DNA of 64,000 nt from Brettanomyces bruxellensis. Taxonomy: Eukaryota; Ascomycota; Pichiomycetes; Pichiales; Pichiaceae. The notes under the pieces are model-generated. The model was not told the DNA's origin, did not search any database, and saw only the letters and a program-made list of their open reading frames with translations. The DNA lies in the NCBI RefSeq assembly GCF_011074885.1, contig NC_054690.1, positions 1,555,001-1,619,000 of the forward strand. Direction: 5' to 3'. Shown here one piece after another: positions 1-11,400 of this stretch; position 1 is the first letter of the stretch; every line of letters starts with the position of its first letter. Both the position numbers and the translations under genes were made by a program.

Positions 1-332
1 TGACATTTGCCTTTGTGGACTTCAACGGTATCGTGGTGGAGAAGTACGATGCCACGTCCGAAAAACAGCCTCACCGGGTCGAGGCCGAGTACGGAAACCA
101 GGGTTCTGGCTTCAAGGGGGTGGCCACCGAGGGATTCGGCTGGGTCAATGCCTCCTACATGGTTGGTTTGGGCTACTTGGACAAAACAGGTATCCGTGCC
201 CTTGGAATGGTCACTTCTCCCCGCGACTTCTTGCAGCATATGAATGCTAACGAGAGAAAAGCTTACGGTGTGGAAGGTGGCCAGAAGCAGTTGGCCAGGG
301 CCAGAAAGATCAATGCTGCCACCAAGGTTTAG
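1..332 (+). CDS. NTH1: Neutral trehalase, C-terminal fragment (5' end outside window)
   Basis: Neutral trehalase hydrolyses cytosolic trehalose to glucose. Only about the last 109 codons are present; the frame is open from the first complete codon at position 3 to the TAG at 330-332. The fragment carries the family's C-terminal signature: [14 protein letters not shown], then RVEAEYGNQ and the glycine-rich [20 protein letters not shown], typical of the end of the glycoside hydrolase family 37 (alpha/alpha)6 barrel. The tail after it is short and basic. The N-terminal regulatory and Ca-binding parts lie outside the window, so NTH1 and an NTH2-like paralogue cannot be separated. The assignment to the trehalase family is firm; the symbol is by similarity to the yeast gene. 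Confidence 0.9.
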   Translation, partial: TFAFVDFNGIVVEKYDATSEKQPHRVEAEYGNQGSGFKGVATEGFGWVNASYMVGLGYLDKTGIRALGMVTSPRDFLQHMNANERKAYGVEGGQKQLARARKINAATKV

Positions 333-1484
333 TTTGGATGAGGACCCGGGGGTGTGAATAAGGGGTGAAGCAGCAGTAGAATCAGGAGTGATTGGAAAAG
401 CAAGCTTGAATTAGTTTGTCGATTAGGGCTGCCAACTTCATGTTGTCATGTTACTACATTACCATCTTATCATCATCATGTTACCATCTTCATGATACCA
501 TGCTATTACCTTTTCAGCCTATCTATCAGCTCTGTTTAGAACGCTAGATGCAACTAATTGCCCTCACTCGTTGCCGCTGCTTTACATAGCTACGACATCT
601 TTTTCTACACACCAATTTATATTTTCTGTTCTTTCATCCTTCCTTTTCTGCTCTTTTAATTTGTATTTGAAATGACATTTGATGAATCGATACACGATGT
701 AGAATCGATCTTCCAGTAGAATTGATCTTCCACTTTCGTACTAGTTAAATTTTGCTACCCTTATTTCTCCACATACCTTCTTCTCATATTCTCGGTATTC
801 TCCAATCATCTCCCCTCCCATCCCTATAGGCAATTACACCGCGCGGGATACAAATACGCAATGTCGGTGAAAAAATTCATAGCAAGAAATTTTCTACTAA
901 GATGACTGTGACTGACTAAATTTTCATGCTTCTCGTCCCGATCTTTTTTCCCCCGCGGATCCTCAAATCTGCGATCTCCCACCATGATGTGTGTGTCCGA
1001 GATACACACTTCTTTTTCTGCCATCCCATGGACTTCTGAGCTCCTAGAAAATTTTATTTTTCTTCTATTTTTTTTCTCCCCCCCATCCCGAGTTTTCTGC
1101 TAGCTAGCTACTTTTCCACACCTCCTGGCCTTGATCTGTCAAACGACACATATATTGTGAAAACCCAACCTCCACCACTCACATTTATTTTTCCCCCTAT
1201 ATCTATATTTTTTCCTTGGAAACCATTAGGAAATTTAGCCTGTAAAAACATACTTAGAGAAACAGGGTTTTTATTCTTTCATTAGACAGCGTAATCACAA
1301 ACGTCAAAGAAACAGACTCCACCAACTTTTTAATCGCAAGACCGAATACTTACTTACACGGCTGACACTCTAAAATAAGTAAAAAGATCAAATATAGAAA
1401 TACCCACCAGCCATTAATGGGCTCAATGCACATACACATGGAAAAGAATCTTCTGAAATAGAATAGACCCAAGAACCCAATTCA
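333..1484. other. Intergenic region upstream of SAK1-like gene
   Basis: About 1.15 kb between the trehalase stop and the kinase start. It holds ATG/CAT-rich low-complexity sequence near 440-510 and a long pyrimidine tract near 1055-1090 (T-run followed by C-run). No open frame longer than 66 codons, no tRNA-like boxes and no introns were seen. It presumably contains the trehalase 3' UTR and the kinase promoter. Confidence 0.6.
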
Positions 1485-4424
1485 ATGTCGAGGAATAATT
1501 TACGATCCGGAAAGCCGGATATCGGTGATACCGATAAAAGAACCAGAAGCCCATTCAACAGAAACAGCATCTATTGCAGCAGCGGGGACAATAGCAGGAA
1601 TAGCAGCTTTAGCAGCATACTGAGTGGGTATCGCAGCAAAACAACCAGTGACAAGAACTTGAAAGATCGCAACGTAGAGTCATCAGACATATGGAGCATG
1701 AATTCAAACTTGATGACATCGGCACGTAAGCCGGATCATCAGAGGTCCGAATTCCAGCCGAGAGCGACACCACACGCTGCGGAATTATCACGGAATTCAT
1801 CCCAAGTGTCGCTGAGTAGTATAAATTCCAATATTCGAAGTCCCAACCCATACAGGCAGAAAGGATTGCTATCAGAAAGACCGTTTAGATCTTTGGCAAA
1901 AAGGATAGGGTTATACCTTCGGGGTAAGGATCAAAGTGGCCGGGGAAGTGCGCATTCACACTCTAGTCTTTTCCGCACCCATAGTGGCACAAACAGCACA
2001 TCTTCATCGTCATTATCCAATTCAGTGAAGGAGACGCATTATGTGCATGTTGAGTACGATCCCATGACAAGAAGACGGGTCCTCAACACTTATGAGATAA
2101 TCAGGGACTTGGGAAAGGGCCAGCACGGTAAAGTGAAGCTGGCACGTGACTTGGCGACCTCACAATTGGTGGCAATCAAGATTGTGAATAAAACGAGTCG
2201 GCCAAACGGGATGCGGCGGCTTCCTGGGGCAAACGGGGCTCAAAATGGCGAGACAAACGAGCTTGCCAGGTACCTTCTGCCGAAGATTGCCTCGCAGGAG
2301 GATGAGGTGCGAAGAGAGATTGCAATCATGAAAAAATGCTCCAACAAGCATATCGTCAAGCTTATCGAGGTTTTAGACGCAGAAGGCTCCAGAAAAATAT
2401 ACATGGTTCTGGAATACATGGAGAAGGGCGAGATCTGCTGGCAGAGGAAGGATAGCACTACTGATGGCAAGCCGGAGCCGTTGTTGGATCTGAATCACGT
2501 GAAACGTGTTTTTAGGGATGTTGTCTTTGGCCTCGAGTACTTGCACCACCAGGGAATCGTCCACAGAGATATAAAGCCGTCTAATTTGCTTGTGGACAAG
2601 AACGGCGTCGTGAAGATTTCCGATTTCGGTATTTCCTTTGCCGCACACTTGGGTGGAGAACTTGAATTGGCTAAAACTGCAGGAACGCCTGCCTTTTTAG
2701 CCCCCGAACTTTGCAACACGGATGGTATAGATGACGTGAAGGTGACGTACAAGATCGACATATGGGCCTTGGGTGTCACCCTATACTGCCTTCTTTTTGG
2801 AAACTTGCCTTTCCATGGCGAAACGGAGTTCCAGCTGTTTGAGGCAATTAACAATGCTCCGTTGTTGTTTCCGGAGATGACAGACTGGAAGGTAGCCAAA
2901 CCTTTGCGGGGAAGGGACTTCACGTTGGCTAAAAATATGGTTTACCAACTTCTCAAACGTGATCCGGTGAAAAGATGGGATATTGACGAGATAAAGGACC
3001 ATCCATTTTTCCTAGATGGACTGGAAGGGGAGCAGCTCAAGGAATTTAAACAGAACTGGGACAGTGAAATGCAAATCGACGTTACGCCCCAGGATGTTGA
3101 TAATGCTGTCACAGGCATAGGAACACGAATCCGTCATAAAATTGCATCTGTGTTGAACAGATCACACAAGGGTTCCCATCACTCCAGTGTGATGAAATCT
3201 CTCACCAAGAGTAGTAGAATTAACAGCAACTCCAATGCAAGACAGCTTTCTCCATGCTCTACCAGAAGCCAGAGTTTCATGTCTTCAACAGGCTCGTCCA
3301 ATGCCGATTCAGGAAATAAATCATACATTCTATCCGAGGCCCTTGCGCGGTCACAGAACTCGATTTCGCATCCTGGGCGCTCGAGTTTGGTTGTGAGTCA
3401 GGATCTCTCCTCATCCGATTCATCACTCTCGGAGCATTCCTCAATTATTTCCACGGAAGCCCATCCTATTTACACATCTGGTGGAGATACAGGCAGAAAC
3501 AAGCAAAGCTCGGCCTATCCACCAGTAAGTACAGACCGTCAAAATTCAATGTCATCTGCATCTTCATCGGTAACATCTTCGTCTGCCTCATCGTCGACTG
3601 GCTCAGACTCAGAGTCGGCAGAGTCTAATGGAATTGAGATATATCCAAGGAAACGAGACATGGATGCGGCACATGCTGATTCAGGCAAAGTCCACCAACC
3701 ATTGAATCGTAGAGGTTCGACCCACTCTGGAGTTGGCTTGATTCCAGTCCGTTCTATGACTTCCGCGATTTCCATTCCAGATGCACTCAAGCCGTTTGAC
3801 ATGGAGCCAGTCACTCCTTCCTTGACAAGCGAGTTTTACCAGACGATGTATGAGAAAAGTGACACTCCTGGCTCTAATACTGACAGCTGTCTCACAGGAG
3901 GTGCAATCAGCGAGCCTCTATCTACAATTAATTCGCCTACTTCCGGCTTGTCACCTGGAACTATGAGTCCAAAGACTATCACGGCAATTTCTCAAAGTTC
4001 ATCTTTTGGCAAAAGCACAAACACATCCGGAACTAATACTAATGACAGTTTAGAGTTACAAACCGTCACAAAACAGCCATCTTCCGAACATGCAATCGAC
4101 AGGGCTGCAATATACGGCAAGAAGCTACCGTTGACTCTAATTCCATCGGGTAATCAATCGTGGACTACATCTTCAGGCTCATCGTCATCATCCAGTGACT
4201 CGGAAGATGACGAGCTTTTTTTGACCGTTGATCCTAAACGTTCGAGATTGAATACGGTGAGAAGAAACGTGATCAAACACGAATTGGAGGTGAGGTCAAA
4301 GGAAAAATCAAACGACGCACCTCGAACTCCCGTGAAGCCCCAATTAGGAAATAATATAGCTACAGCAGATGGCACACCTCGTTCTATGGGTAGAGATTCA
4401 TCGTCTTTAAGAACGTTGAAATGA
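1485..4424 (+). CDS. SAK1: SNF1-activating protein kinase (SAK1/TOS3 family)
   Basis: A 979-aa serine/threonine kinase of the CaMKK-like group that phosphorylates the activation loop of Snf1 (AMPK). A Ser-rich N-terminus (1-200) is followed by the kinase domain at about 203-510. Visible motifs are the glycine loop GKGQHGKV (210-217), VAIK with Lys232, HRDIKPSN (360-367), DFG (380-382), the activation segment KTAGTPAFLAPE ending APE at 406-408, and DIWALGVTLYCL. The long insert between VAIK and the alphaC helix is usual in this fungal family. The C-terminal 450 residues are Ser/Thr-rich and disordered, with acidic serine runs, as in Sak1 (usually over 1,000 aa). Elm1 and Tos3 are alternatives; length and tail favour SAK1. 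The first ATG gives a full-length domain. Confidence 0.85.
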   Translation: MSRNNLRSGKPDIGDTDKRTRSPFNRNSIYCSSGDNSRNSSFSSILSGYRSKTTSDKNLKDRNVESSDIWSMNSNLMTSARKPDHQRSEFQPRATPHAAELSRNSSQVSLSSINSNIRSPNPYRQKGLLSERPFRSLAKRIGLYLRGKDQSGRGSAHSHSSLFRTHSGTNSTSSSSLSNSVKETHYVHVEYDPMTRRRVLNTYEIIRDLGKGQHGKVKLARDLATSQLVAIKIVNKTSRPNGMRRLPGANGAQNGETNELARYLLPKIASQEDEVRREIAIMKKCSNKHIVKLIEVLDAEGSRKIYMVLEYMEKGEICWQRKDSTTDGKPEPLLDLNHVKRVFRDVVFGLEYLHHQGIVHRDIKPSNLLVDKNGVVKISDFGISFAAHLGGELELAKTAGTPAFLAPELCNTDGIDDVKVTYKIDIWALGVTLYCLLFGNLPFHGETEFQLFEAINNAPLLFPEMTDWKVAKPLRGRDFTLAKNMVYQLLKRDPVKRWDIDEIKDHPFFLDGLEGEQLKEFKQNWDSEMQIDVTPQDVDNAVTGIGTRIRHKIASVLNRSHKGSHHSSVMKSLTKSSRINSNSNARQLSPCSTRSQSFMSSTGSSNADSGNKSYILSEALARSQNSISHPGRSSLVVSQDLSSSDSSLSEHSSIISTEAHPIYTSGGDTGRNKQSSAYPPVSTDRQNSMSSASSSVTSSSASSSTGSDSESAESNGIEIYPRKRDMDAAHADSGKVHQPLNRRGSTHSGVGLIPVRSMTSAISIPDALKPFDMEPVTPSLTSEFYQTMYEKSDTPGSNTDSCLTGGAISEPLSTINSPTSGLSPGTMSPKTITAISQSSSFGKSTNTSGTNTNDSLELQTVTKQPSSEHAIDRAAIYGKKLPLTLIPSGNQSWTTSSGSSSSSSDSEDDELFLTVDPKRSRLNTVRRNVIKHELEVRSKEKSNDAPRTPVKPQLGNNIATADGTPRSMGRDSSSLRTLK

Positions 4425-4609
4425 TAGAAAGTGCCTTTTTTTTCTTAACCTGTCTTTTTTCTTCCTTTTTCTTTTCGGTTTTGAATTCTCTGGTAGATCA
4501 AAACTGCGGAAAAACTCTACAAGTATTTAGTGCATCTCATTTCACCGGAATAGATACCGGCTTAACCACCTATAGATCAATTAATTTGCTCACTTATATA
4601 ATTCTTTGC

Positions 4610-7231
4610 TTACCATATCGAAAACCGTTCCAATGTTGGAATTTTCAACCGCGAACTCTCAACTGCACTGTGTAAAATTGTAGTGACGTTTAGATCATCA
4701 TCAGGGGTGAAGGAAAACAACTTCGCTTTAACTTTGATCTGCTCTTTGAAGTTTACAAGATCGTGCAAGTTATAAATCATGCTCAACTTGTATTTTCCAG
4801 GCTGATATAGAACGATTCCTTCATACCCCGCAGGGATCGCCGTCTTTCTCACAGACTCATAACGCAATTTTAATACTGTGAGATCTCGCATTAGAAATTT
4901 GAAGTCTGAGGTTGAGCTTTTGATTCTGCCGATGTACTCAACGAAGTCAGTACCCACTTTCTGTTTGAGCAATTCACCCTTGAAGTCAGAAAGAAGAAGA
5001 TCGTTGCTTTGATCTCCAGTACTTGTTACTTCTAAAGAGTTCACCTCACCAGAAAAACTCAAGTCAATGCTTACCAGGCCCTGAACATATATTTTCAGAG
5101 AATCAGCGTTTATCGAAACAATTTCTACCCCAGAGGTTTTCTGTAACATGGATAGCTGAACTTGAAGAGCTGAAAGCTCATCATTACTCGGAACCCTGAT
5201 GCTCTGCAAACGATCATTGGCATTACCGTTCTTTTCCTCAAGCAATGCAACATATCTTTCTGCAAGCTCAACTTCTTTTTCTTCGGAGGCTGTTTTTTCA
5301 TGAAGAGAATCAATCTCTTTCTCAATCCCCTTCTGCTTAGAAAGAACTTCATTTATCGTAGCCCTCAAGTTGCGGCATTGAACCAAATCTTCACTATTGA
5401 TATTCTTCCTCTTTCGAACAAGCTCCGCTAGTTCGCCCCTTAGTTTAGCCTTACGCTCAATTAGCTTTTGCTGGGACAGAAGAATACCTTTACGAATATC
5501 AAGTACTTTCTCTAGTTGCACATCAAGCAGAGCATCACTATCCAGATAGGAACTCTTTAATTGCTTTAGAAGACCCATAAGATATGCTAAATTTTCTTTC
5601 TTGGCCTTCTGACGAGCAAAACTAGCTAGAGCTTGATAGTTAAGCTTAAGATCCTGCCTTAAAAGGTCAGTTTGCTCATAATATTCCCTGATAGAAGTAG
5701 GGTTGTTCTCTCCAACACTTTTCTCGAAGTCAGAAACAATACCTCGAATATTTTTAATGCTGCTTCTATATTGCGTAATAAGATGCTCAAAATATCTAAA
5801 CTCTGGAATGCTATTTGTTGACTTCACATACTCGATCAGTGAGGCTTTATGGCTTGTGTCAAAATCTACGGACCGGGCCCTTTCCGTTGGACCAATGAAA
5901 TCAAAAAATTGTACACCAACCTCATTTAAAAATTCGGAAAGCTCCACGTTTTGGTAATTATATTCCGAATCAGCCTCAGACATTTCATCGGTATCATGAT
6001 CGGATTCAATATCCAGACTACTTTCAATATTGCTTTCTGGAGCAACATGGATACTCTCGTTAGAAACTTCTGCCAAAGGAACCAACTCTGTAGTCAACTG
6101 CTCACTATAGCTTGAATTTGCCACGTCTTCAGTTCTAGAACCAGAATCCTGTTTATTCTCATCCTTATTAACATCTGATTTAACATCTTCATCATCCTTC
6201 TTAATCGGGCTTTGGGGTGACGATGAAATAGAAAGCCTTTGGCGTTTTGCTGTATGTCCTTGATCATACTCTGCAGAAGTAATTTCCAAAGGTCGTTTAT
6301 TGGTAGGCTTCTCTATTGAAGCTTCTGGTTGAATTACCGGTATTTCACCATTCACACTTCCAGTGAGATCCATTGCCATCGTTTCATCCGCCTCTTCCAA
6401 TCTGATCGTCGATTTTTGACCAATTGTACTCCTCCTGCTTCCCATTTCCATGGCTTTTGTACTGTCATCGGAAATAATACTTATTCTGCTATCGTTAGAG
6501 TCTTTCTTTAGCGGAGAAATCTCTTCAACATTAGGGCTTGCAGTTGGCAATGGCACCGAGGTTTCCATATTCATTACTGTTGTCTGATCATCCTCCTGCA
6601 AATCTTGCACTGCATCTTGAAACATGTCATTTGCATCTGGCTCTTCAGATTGTGATTGTGATTCCTGGGTCACCAACTGATTATTATTGGAAACAGCTAC
6701 TATTTCAGTCGATAGATCCATAGTCTGTGTTGAATTATCTTCATCTATCTCGTCGCTAGAGTTACCGTCAGTAATCTTCTCATCTAAGATTTCATGCTGA
6801 GAAGTAGACTCTGGCTGTTTATCATTCGGTAAAGCACCAAGTGACAACCGACCTGATGCAAAATTCTTCATAAACTCATCAAGCTTGCTCTTCTTAAAAA
6901 AGGTGCCCGTTACTGGGGGCAATGACATGCGCCTTTGAGGACCAACAAGTGCTTGAACATCTGATCTTCTTAGTGCTTTGTCTGGATACCGGGTATAGTG
7001 TGTGATTTTATGTAAAGTAACCTCAGGGGCAAATGAAACTCTTCTCTTTTCCTTATTTCCGGGGATAACCGCAATTGTATTGTAGTCATCCACTGTAGGT
7101 TTAAGAATACTTCTTAATGGTTGAAGGGTGTGTCTTCTGTTTATTTTTTTAGTATTAAACTTGAACCCATTATGCTTCCTTTCTGGCGGTACATTTTCCT
7201 TTGCATTCGCCTCTATATCAGTTCTATCCAT
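4610..7231 (-). CDS. SPC105: Kinetochore scaffold Spc105/KNL1
   Basis: The KNL1 subunit of the KMN network links spindle checkpoint proteins and microtubules to the Mis12 and Ndc80 complexes. Starting at the ATG at 7231 gives 873 aa (S. cerevisiae Spc105 is about 917). The N-terminus has a KEN box (11-13), then SILKPT and the PP1-docking motif RVSF at 64-67 within EKRRVSFAPE. Four MELT-like motifs follow: MDLS (171), MNMET (220), MEMGS (261) and MAMDLT (285), the Mps1 sites that recruit Bub3-Bub1. A coiled coil covers about 520-740, followed by a C-terminal RWD-like region. The frame runs 42 codons further upstream, but that part is low quality and I prefer MDRTDIEA. It is convergent with the SAK1-like gene, 185 bp apart. 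Confidence 0.88.
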   Translation of the reverse strand: MDRTDIEANAKENVPPERKHNGFKFNTKKINRRHTLQPLRSILKPTVDDYNTIAVIPGNKEKRRVSFAPEVTLHKITHYTRYPDKALRRSDVQALVGPQRRMSLPPVTGTFFKKSKLDEFMKNFASGRLSLGALPNDKQPESTSQHEILDEKITDGNSSDEIDEDNSTQTMDLSTEIVAVSNNNQLVTQESQSQSEEPDANDMFQDAVQDLQEDDQTTVMNMETSVPLPTASPNVEEISPLKKDSNDSRISIISDDSTKAMEMGSRRSTIGQKSTIRLEEADETMAMDLTGSVNGEIPVIQPEASIEKPTNKRPLEITSAEYDQGHTAKRQRLSISSSPQSPIKKDDEDVKSDVNKDENKQDSGSRTEDVANSSYSEQLTTELVPLAEVSNESIHVAPESNIESSLDIESDHDTDEMSEADSEYNYQNVELSEFLNEVGVQFFDFIGPTERARSVDFDTSHKASLIEYVKSTNSIPEFRYFEHLITQYRSSIKNIRGIVSDFEKSVGENNPTSIREYYEQTDLLRQDLKLNYQALASFARQKAKKENLAYLMGLLKQLKSSYLDSDALLDVQLEKVLDIRKGILLSQQKLIERKAKLRGELAELVRKRKNINSEDLVQCRNLRATINEVLSKQKGIEKEIDSLHEKTASEEKEVELAERYVALLEEKNGNANDRLQSIRVPSNDELSALQVQLSMLQKTSGVEIVSINADSLKIYVQGLVSIDLSFSGEVNSLEVTSTGDQSNDLLLSDFKGELLKQKVGTDFVEYIGRIKSSTSDFKFLMRDLTVLKLRYESVRKTAIPAGYEGIVLYQPGKYKLSMIYNLHDLVNFKEQIKVKAKLFSFTPDDDLNVTTILHSAVESSRLKIPTLERFSIW

Positions 7232-8409
7232 GATTAAAATACTATTCACTTGCAAATAATTTAAAATCTTGTCAATGATCAGAGAAATTTGTAAAGAGGA
7301 GAACAAGCTGTGAGGTTTAGAGTGTGTATGATATTTTGTTGAAGTAAACATAAACACAGACGCGAAATTTATGTCTTCTATTTTTCTTCCGTTTATTGTG
7401 GAGCATACTTTTTCTACGAAACAAATTTTGCGTAATTATTATCAAGCATTAATATACCTCATTATCGTTATCATTATCGTTATTGAATATCTATATTCAG
7501 TGACTGTAGGCATGTATTCAGAAAAAACCCACCTATGATCGATTTTTAAGGCGGATTCTACCCTTCTGCAGATTAAGGTCTCAACCAAAACAAGCAAGCA
7601 CTATATTTCATGCCCGATACCCACATAAGAGCATACCAGCGTTATCACTTTCCGGAAAAACAAGAATACATTCTTATCCAAATATCTGGTAAAAACAAAA
7701 GGTTACTGCTTTGGAGACTTAGATATTTGGCACATAGATAACGCTTAAAACTTAGCTTTCTTGATCTTGTTCGCATTCAATTCACAATTGGGAACAGGCT
7801 TGAATAATATTATAGACTTTTGTTACTTTCTATAATTCACCCCACAACTTTCATAGCTAAAAATGGGTTCATTAGCGAGCGGTGCTCCTGAAAAAAGTTT
7901 AGCTTGTGTTTTAACAAAATTAATACTTAAAAAAATGGACTAATCTCAATCTATCCGTTATATGATCACAATATTCTTTGGCCTGACTCCTTTCTTTCGT
8001 TTGGCAATCTTTATGAAACTCAGCCTTTGGACTTAACTCTGGAATACTAGTTTTATTAGCAGTAATTATCATATTTTTTCCTTTATGCCTTCTATTCAAG
8101 CATCTTATTCGGAGTGAAGGAACGAACAGAAGAAGAGCGACCATTTTTCGGAAACTTTAAATCCTTCCACACCCTTAGGCATACTTACATTTTGGGGAAA
8201 AACTCCTTAGTTGGGAAGGAAAGTAAAAAGAATATAGGTAAACAAATTTCTTTGGCCTCCCAAAACTTCTATGGGAGCTTAAAGAGAAGGCAATACAAAT
8301 TATCAAAATGTATTGAACAATCGTACACGATAGCTAAAGCAAGGAGGTATGAAGAAATGGAAGGATGAAACAAGAGTATAACAAAATTGTGGAAGTATAT
8401 AGTTAACAA
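7232..8409. other. Intergenic region upstream of SPC105
   Basis: About 1.18 kb, AT-rich, between the NUP116 stop and the SPC105 start, both genes reading leftward. It contains a CGCGAAA element (listed separately). Two short opposing frames of 74 and 84 codons at 7920-8368 look random. No RNA gene recognised. Confidence 0.55.
7361..7367. promoter_or_regulatory. CGCGAAA element upstream of SPC105 (MCB/SCB-like)
   Basis: CGCGAAA on the + strand (TTTCGCG on the gene strand), 130 bp upstream of the SPC105 ATG. It is compatible with the CNCGAAA core of Swi4/Swi6 or an E2F-like MBF site, and would fit G1/S expression. A single 7-mer is weak evidence. Confidence 0.35.
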
Positions 8410-11400
8410 TCAAACATGATCACATGTAAAGACCCAAGTACCAGTAACAGGATCGTAGCTCTGGAAATCAGTGTTTGGTATAGCATGCAACTTTCTGATA
8501 TGCTTTTTGACCAAAGGATGATGAGGATCAGTAATTTGAGTTTTACCATCCTTTGATTGTGGGAAACAACCTTCAATAGAGAACTGTGCCTTCTTATTAA
8601 ATCCTTCCCCCTGCTTTGGTCTTGAATCTATATTTGGATACAATAAGACCTGCTGTTTTCCAAAAATGACAATATTGGCCAAGTTTGACAATGAAATTGT
8701 AGTGAGATCGACTGGTTCCAAAAATTTCACTTCTCCGTATCCCTTTTTGCCAATAACAAAGTTTTTAACCTCGGTTAATTCCTCAGGAGACATGTTATCA
8801 ATCATCTCAATAGTTGGACTTATGTAATAGCCAGTTGGAAGCTTGAACAACTGTTTTTGCTTTTCCACTTTCTTTGAATTATGAGGAGAAGATTCAGACA
8901 AAGTCAATGGCTTTTTACTTTCATCTGCAACCTTTTTCTTATCAGAAGTTAGAGATATCTCGCCACCCGGACTATCGAACTGGAAACTGACCTGCTTTGA
9001 ATGCGAACCATCCTCTTTCAAACCATCAAACTTCTTCTTGTCCTTATTACTGTCAATTATAAGTTTGATTGCATTTTTCGTTGGTGCAAAGATGTAGCTC
9101 GAAAGAATAGCTTCGTCTGTTTCATCGTTGGCAATAGCACTCTTTTCTATAACAGAGGCATCGTTACCATCGGCAAGTAAAGTTGTATTTGCAGAAGTTG
9201 AAGACGACCTTGTACTTGGGGCAGGTAAGGCAGGAATTGCGGGCGCGACAATTCTTCCTTTTCTAACTGCAACAGAGTCCTTTGGACTAAATAGTGGCTT
9301 TGGCGCTATCTTATAAGCGGCAGTAAGTGAAACATCGTTTTTCACAATCAAAGGCTTTGCGATAGGCTTGATTGAAGGAGGGACAACTGGTTGAACCATA
9401 TTTTGAGTGGCCGCAAACAGTGGACCTACACCATATGGATTCTGGTTCGACATAGCAACCAATTGCTGTTGTTGCTGCTGTTGCTGTTGGTTGTTTCCAA
9501 AGCCAAAACCACCATTAGTATTTGTAGAATTCTGCTGGCTGTTTCCAAATAGTCCACCACCATTATTCGAAGATCCAAAACCAAACGAAGGCTTGTTATT
9601 ACCGAAAAGCATATTTGATCCTTGGTTTTTGTTACCAAAAAGACCACCACCGGTGTTATTTGTGCTATTATTCAATCCGAATCCAGTGTTGTTATTGTTG
9701 TTATTGCCAAAAAGACCTCCAGATGCAGGTTTATTACCAAATAGGCCACCCGAGGTGTTATTTGTGCCATTATTATTGCCAAATAGACCTCCTCCGGTTG
9801 CAGGCTTATTGCCAAACATCCCTCCACCAGCGTTGTTATTGTTATTATTGCCAAATAATCCACCTCCAGTAGCAGGCTTGTTTCCAAAAAGACCTCCAGA
9901 GTTGTTGTTATTATTATTATTGTTGTTGTTTCCAAACAAGCCACCTCCAGTACTAGGCTTATTTCCAAACAAGCCGCCCGTATTGTTGCTGTTATTGTTG
10001 TTGTTTCCAAACAAGCCGCCAGAGTTGTTATTGGTGTTTGCATTGTTGTTATTGTTTCCAAACAGTCCGCCTGAGGTGTTTGGCTTATTTCCAAACAGGC
10101 CACCGGAATTGTTGTTGTTATTGCCAAAAAGACCTGTCGAATTGCCATTACCATTATTATTGTTGTTACCAAACAGACCACCAGAAGGCTTACTGCCAAA
10201 CAAGCCTCCGCCATTGTTGTTGGCATTATTATTATTATTGCCACCAAAGCTAAAGCCGGAGTTTCCGCTGTTGGCATTGTTGTTATTGTTGTTGTTACCA
10301 AAGCCAAAGCCGGGATTTCCACTGTTATTGTTGTTGTTGTTAGAGTTAGCACCAAATCCAAACGAAGGCTTGTTGGCGTTGTTATTTCCAAACAGACCAC
10401 CGGATGTGGAATTGTTGTTGTTGTTTCCGAACATGCCACCTCCGTTATTATTGGTGTTGTTATTCTTGCCGAACAGTCCACCAAAGCCAGAATTAGCGGT
10501 GTTGTTGTTGTTGTTAGCTCCAAATGTATTGTTACCGCCAAAAGGAGATGAAGTGTTGTTCGGTCTGTTACCAAACAAACCACCAGAATTGTTATTGTTG
10601 TTATTCGAGCCAAATGGGGAGCTAGTATTATTGTTTGAGCCAAAACCACCAAATGGAGAGCTTGTGTTGTTGTTTGAATTGCCAAACGTAGAAGAACCAA
10701 AGCCGTTATTGCTATTATTGTTGTTACCAGTGTTAGCGGAACCAAACAGACCACCGCCATTCTTATTTCCAAACGGACTGTTATTTGTGTTATTATTACC
10801 AAAGATGGTTCCATTCTTGACGGCATTGTTAGTAGAACCAAACAGACCACCATTAGTGGTGGTATTGTTGTTGTTATTGCTGCCAAATCCACCAAAGTTG
10901 CCAGTTTGGCCAAAACCACCAGTTGTAGAACCACCATTACCATACTTCCTGTTTTGCAGGTAGTCCTGGATCCTTAACTCCTCAAAGGAGTAATTTCTGT
11001 ACTCAGGCATTGCCGTGATACTCTCGTAAACCTGTGTTCCCATAACATCGCTTTTTTCTACATACTCCTTGAATGGAACAGATCCAGTACCGGTATTTTG
11101 GTTATTTCCAAAGCCAGAACCAGCAAACGTGCCGTTGGTGTTTCCAAAACCTGTCGAGTTTGTGTTTGTGGTTGTGTTATTGGAACCAAACAGACCACCA
11201 CCAGTACTGTTAGAGGGGAAAACAGAGTTATTGGTGTTATTGCCATTTGTATTAGCGCCAAAAGGCGAAGAGTTGGTTGGTCTCGAGCCAAATAAACCGG
11301 ATGAGGCAGTGTTGTTGTTATTAACGTTGTTGTTACCTCCAAAGCCAAAACCTCCAGTGTTATTTGATGAATTGCCAAAAAGACCACCCGAAGTATTTGT

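Noticed and set aside
7232..7357. 42-codon N-terminal extension of SPC105
   Set aside because: It lacks family similarity and overlaps the probable promoter; the Met at 7231 starts just before the KEN and RVSF region.
7920..8368. Two opposing small frames of 74 and 84 codons upstream of SPC105
   Set aside because: Their amino-acid composition follows the local AT-rich DNA, and they show no domain, signal peptide or splice signals.
9407..10963. A 518-codon open frame on the + strand antisense to NUP116
   Set aside because: It is a Leu/Pro-rich mirror of the GLFG/Asn repeats. The repeat codons have no stop in the complementary frame, so the length has no coding meaning.
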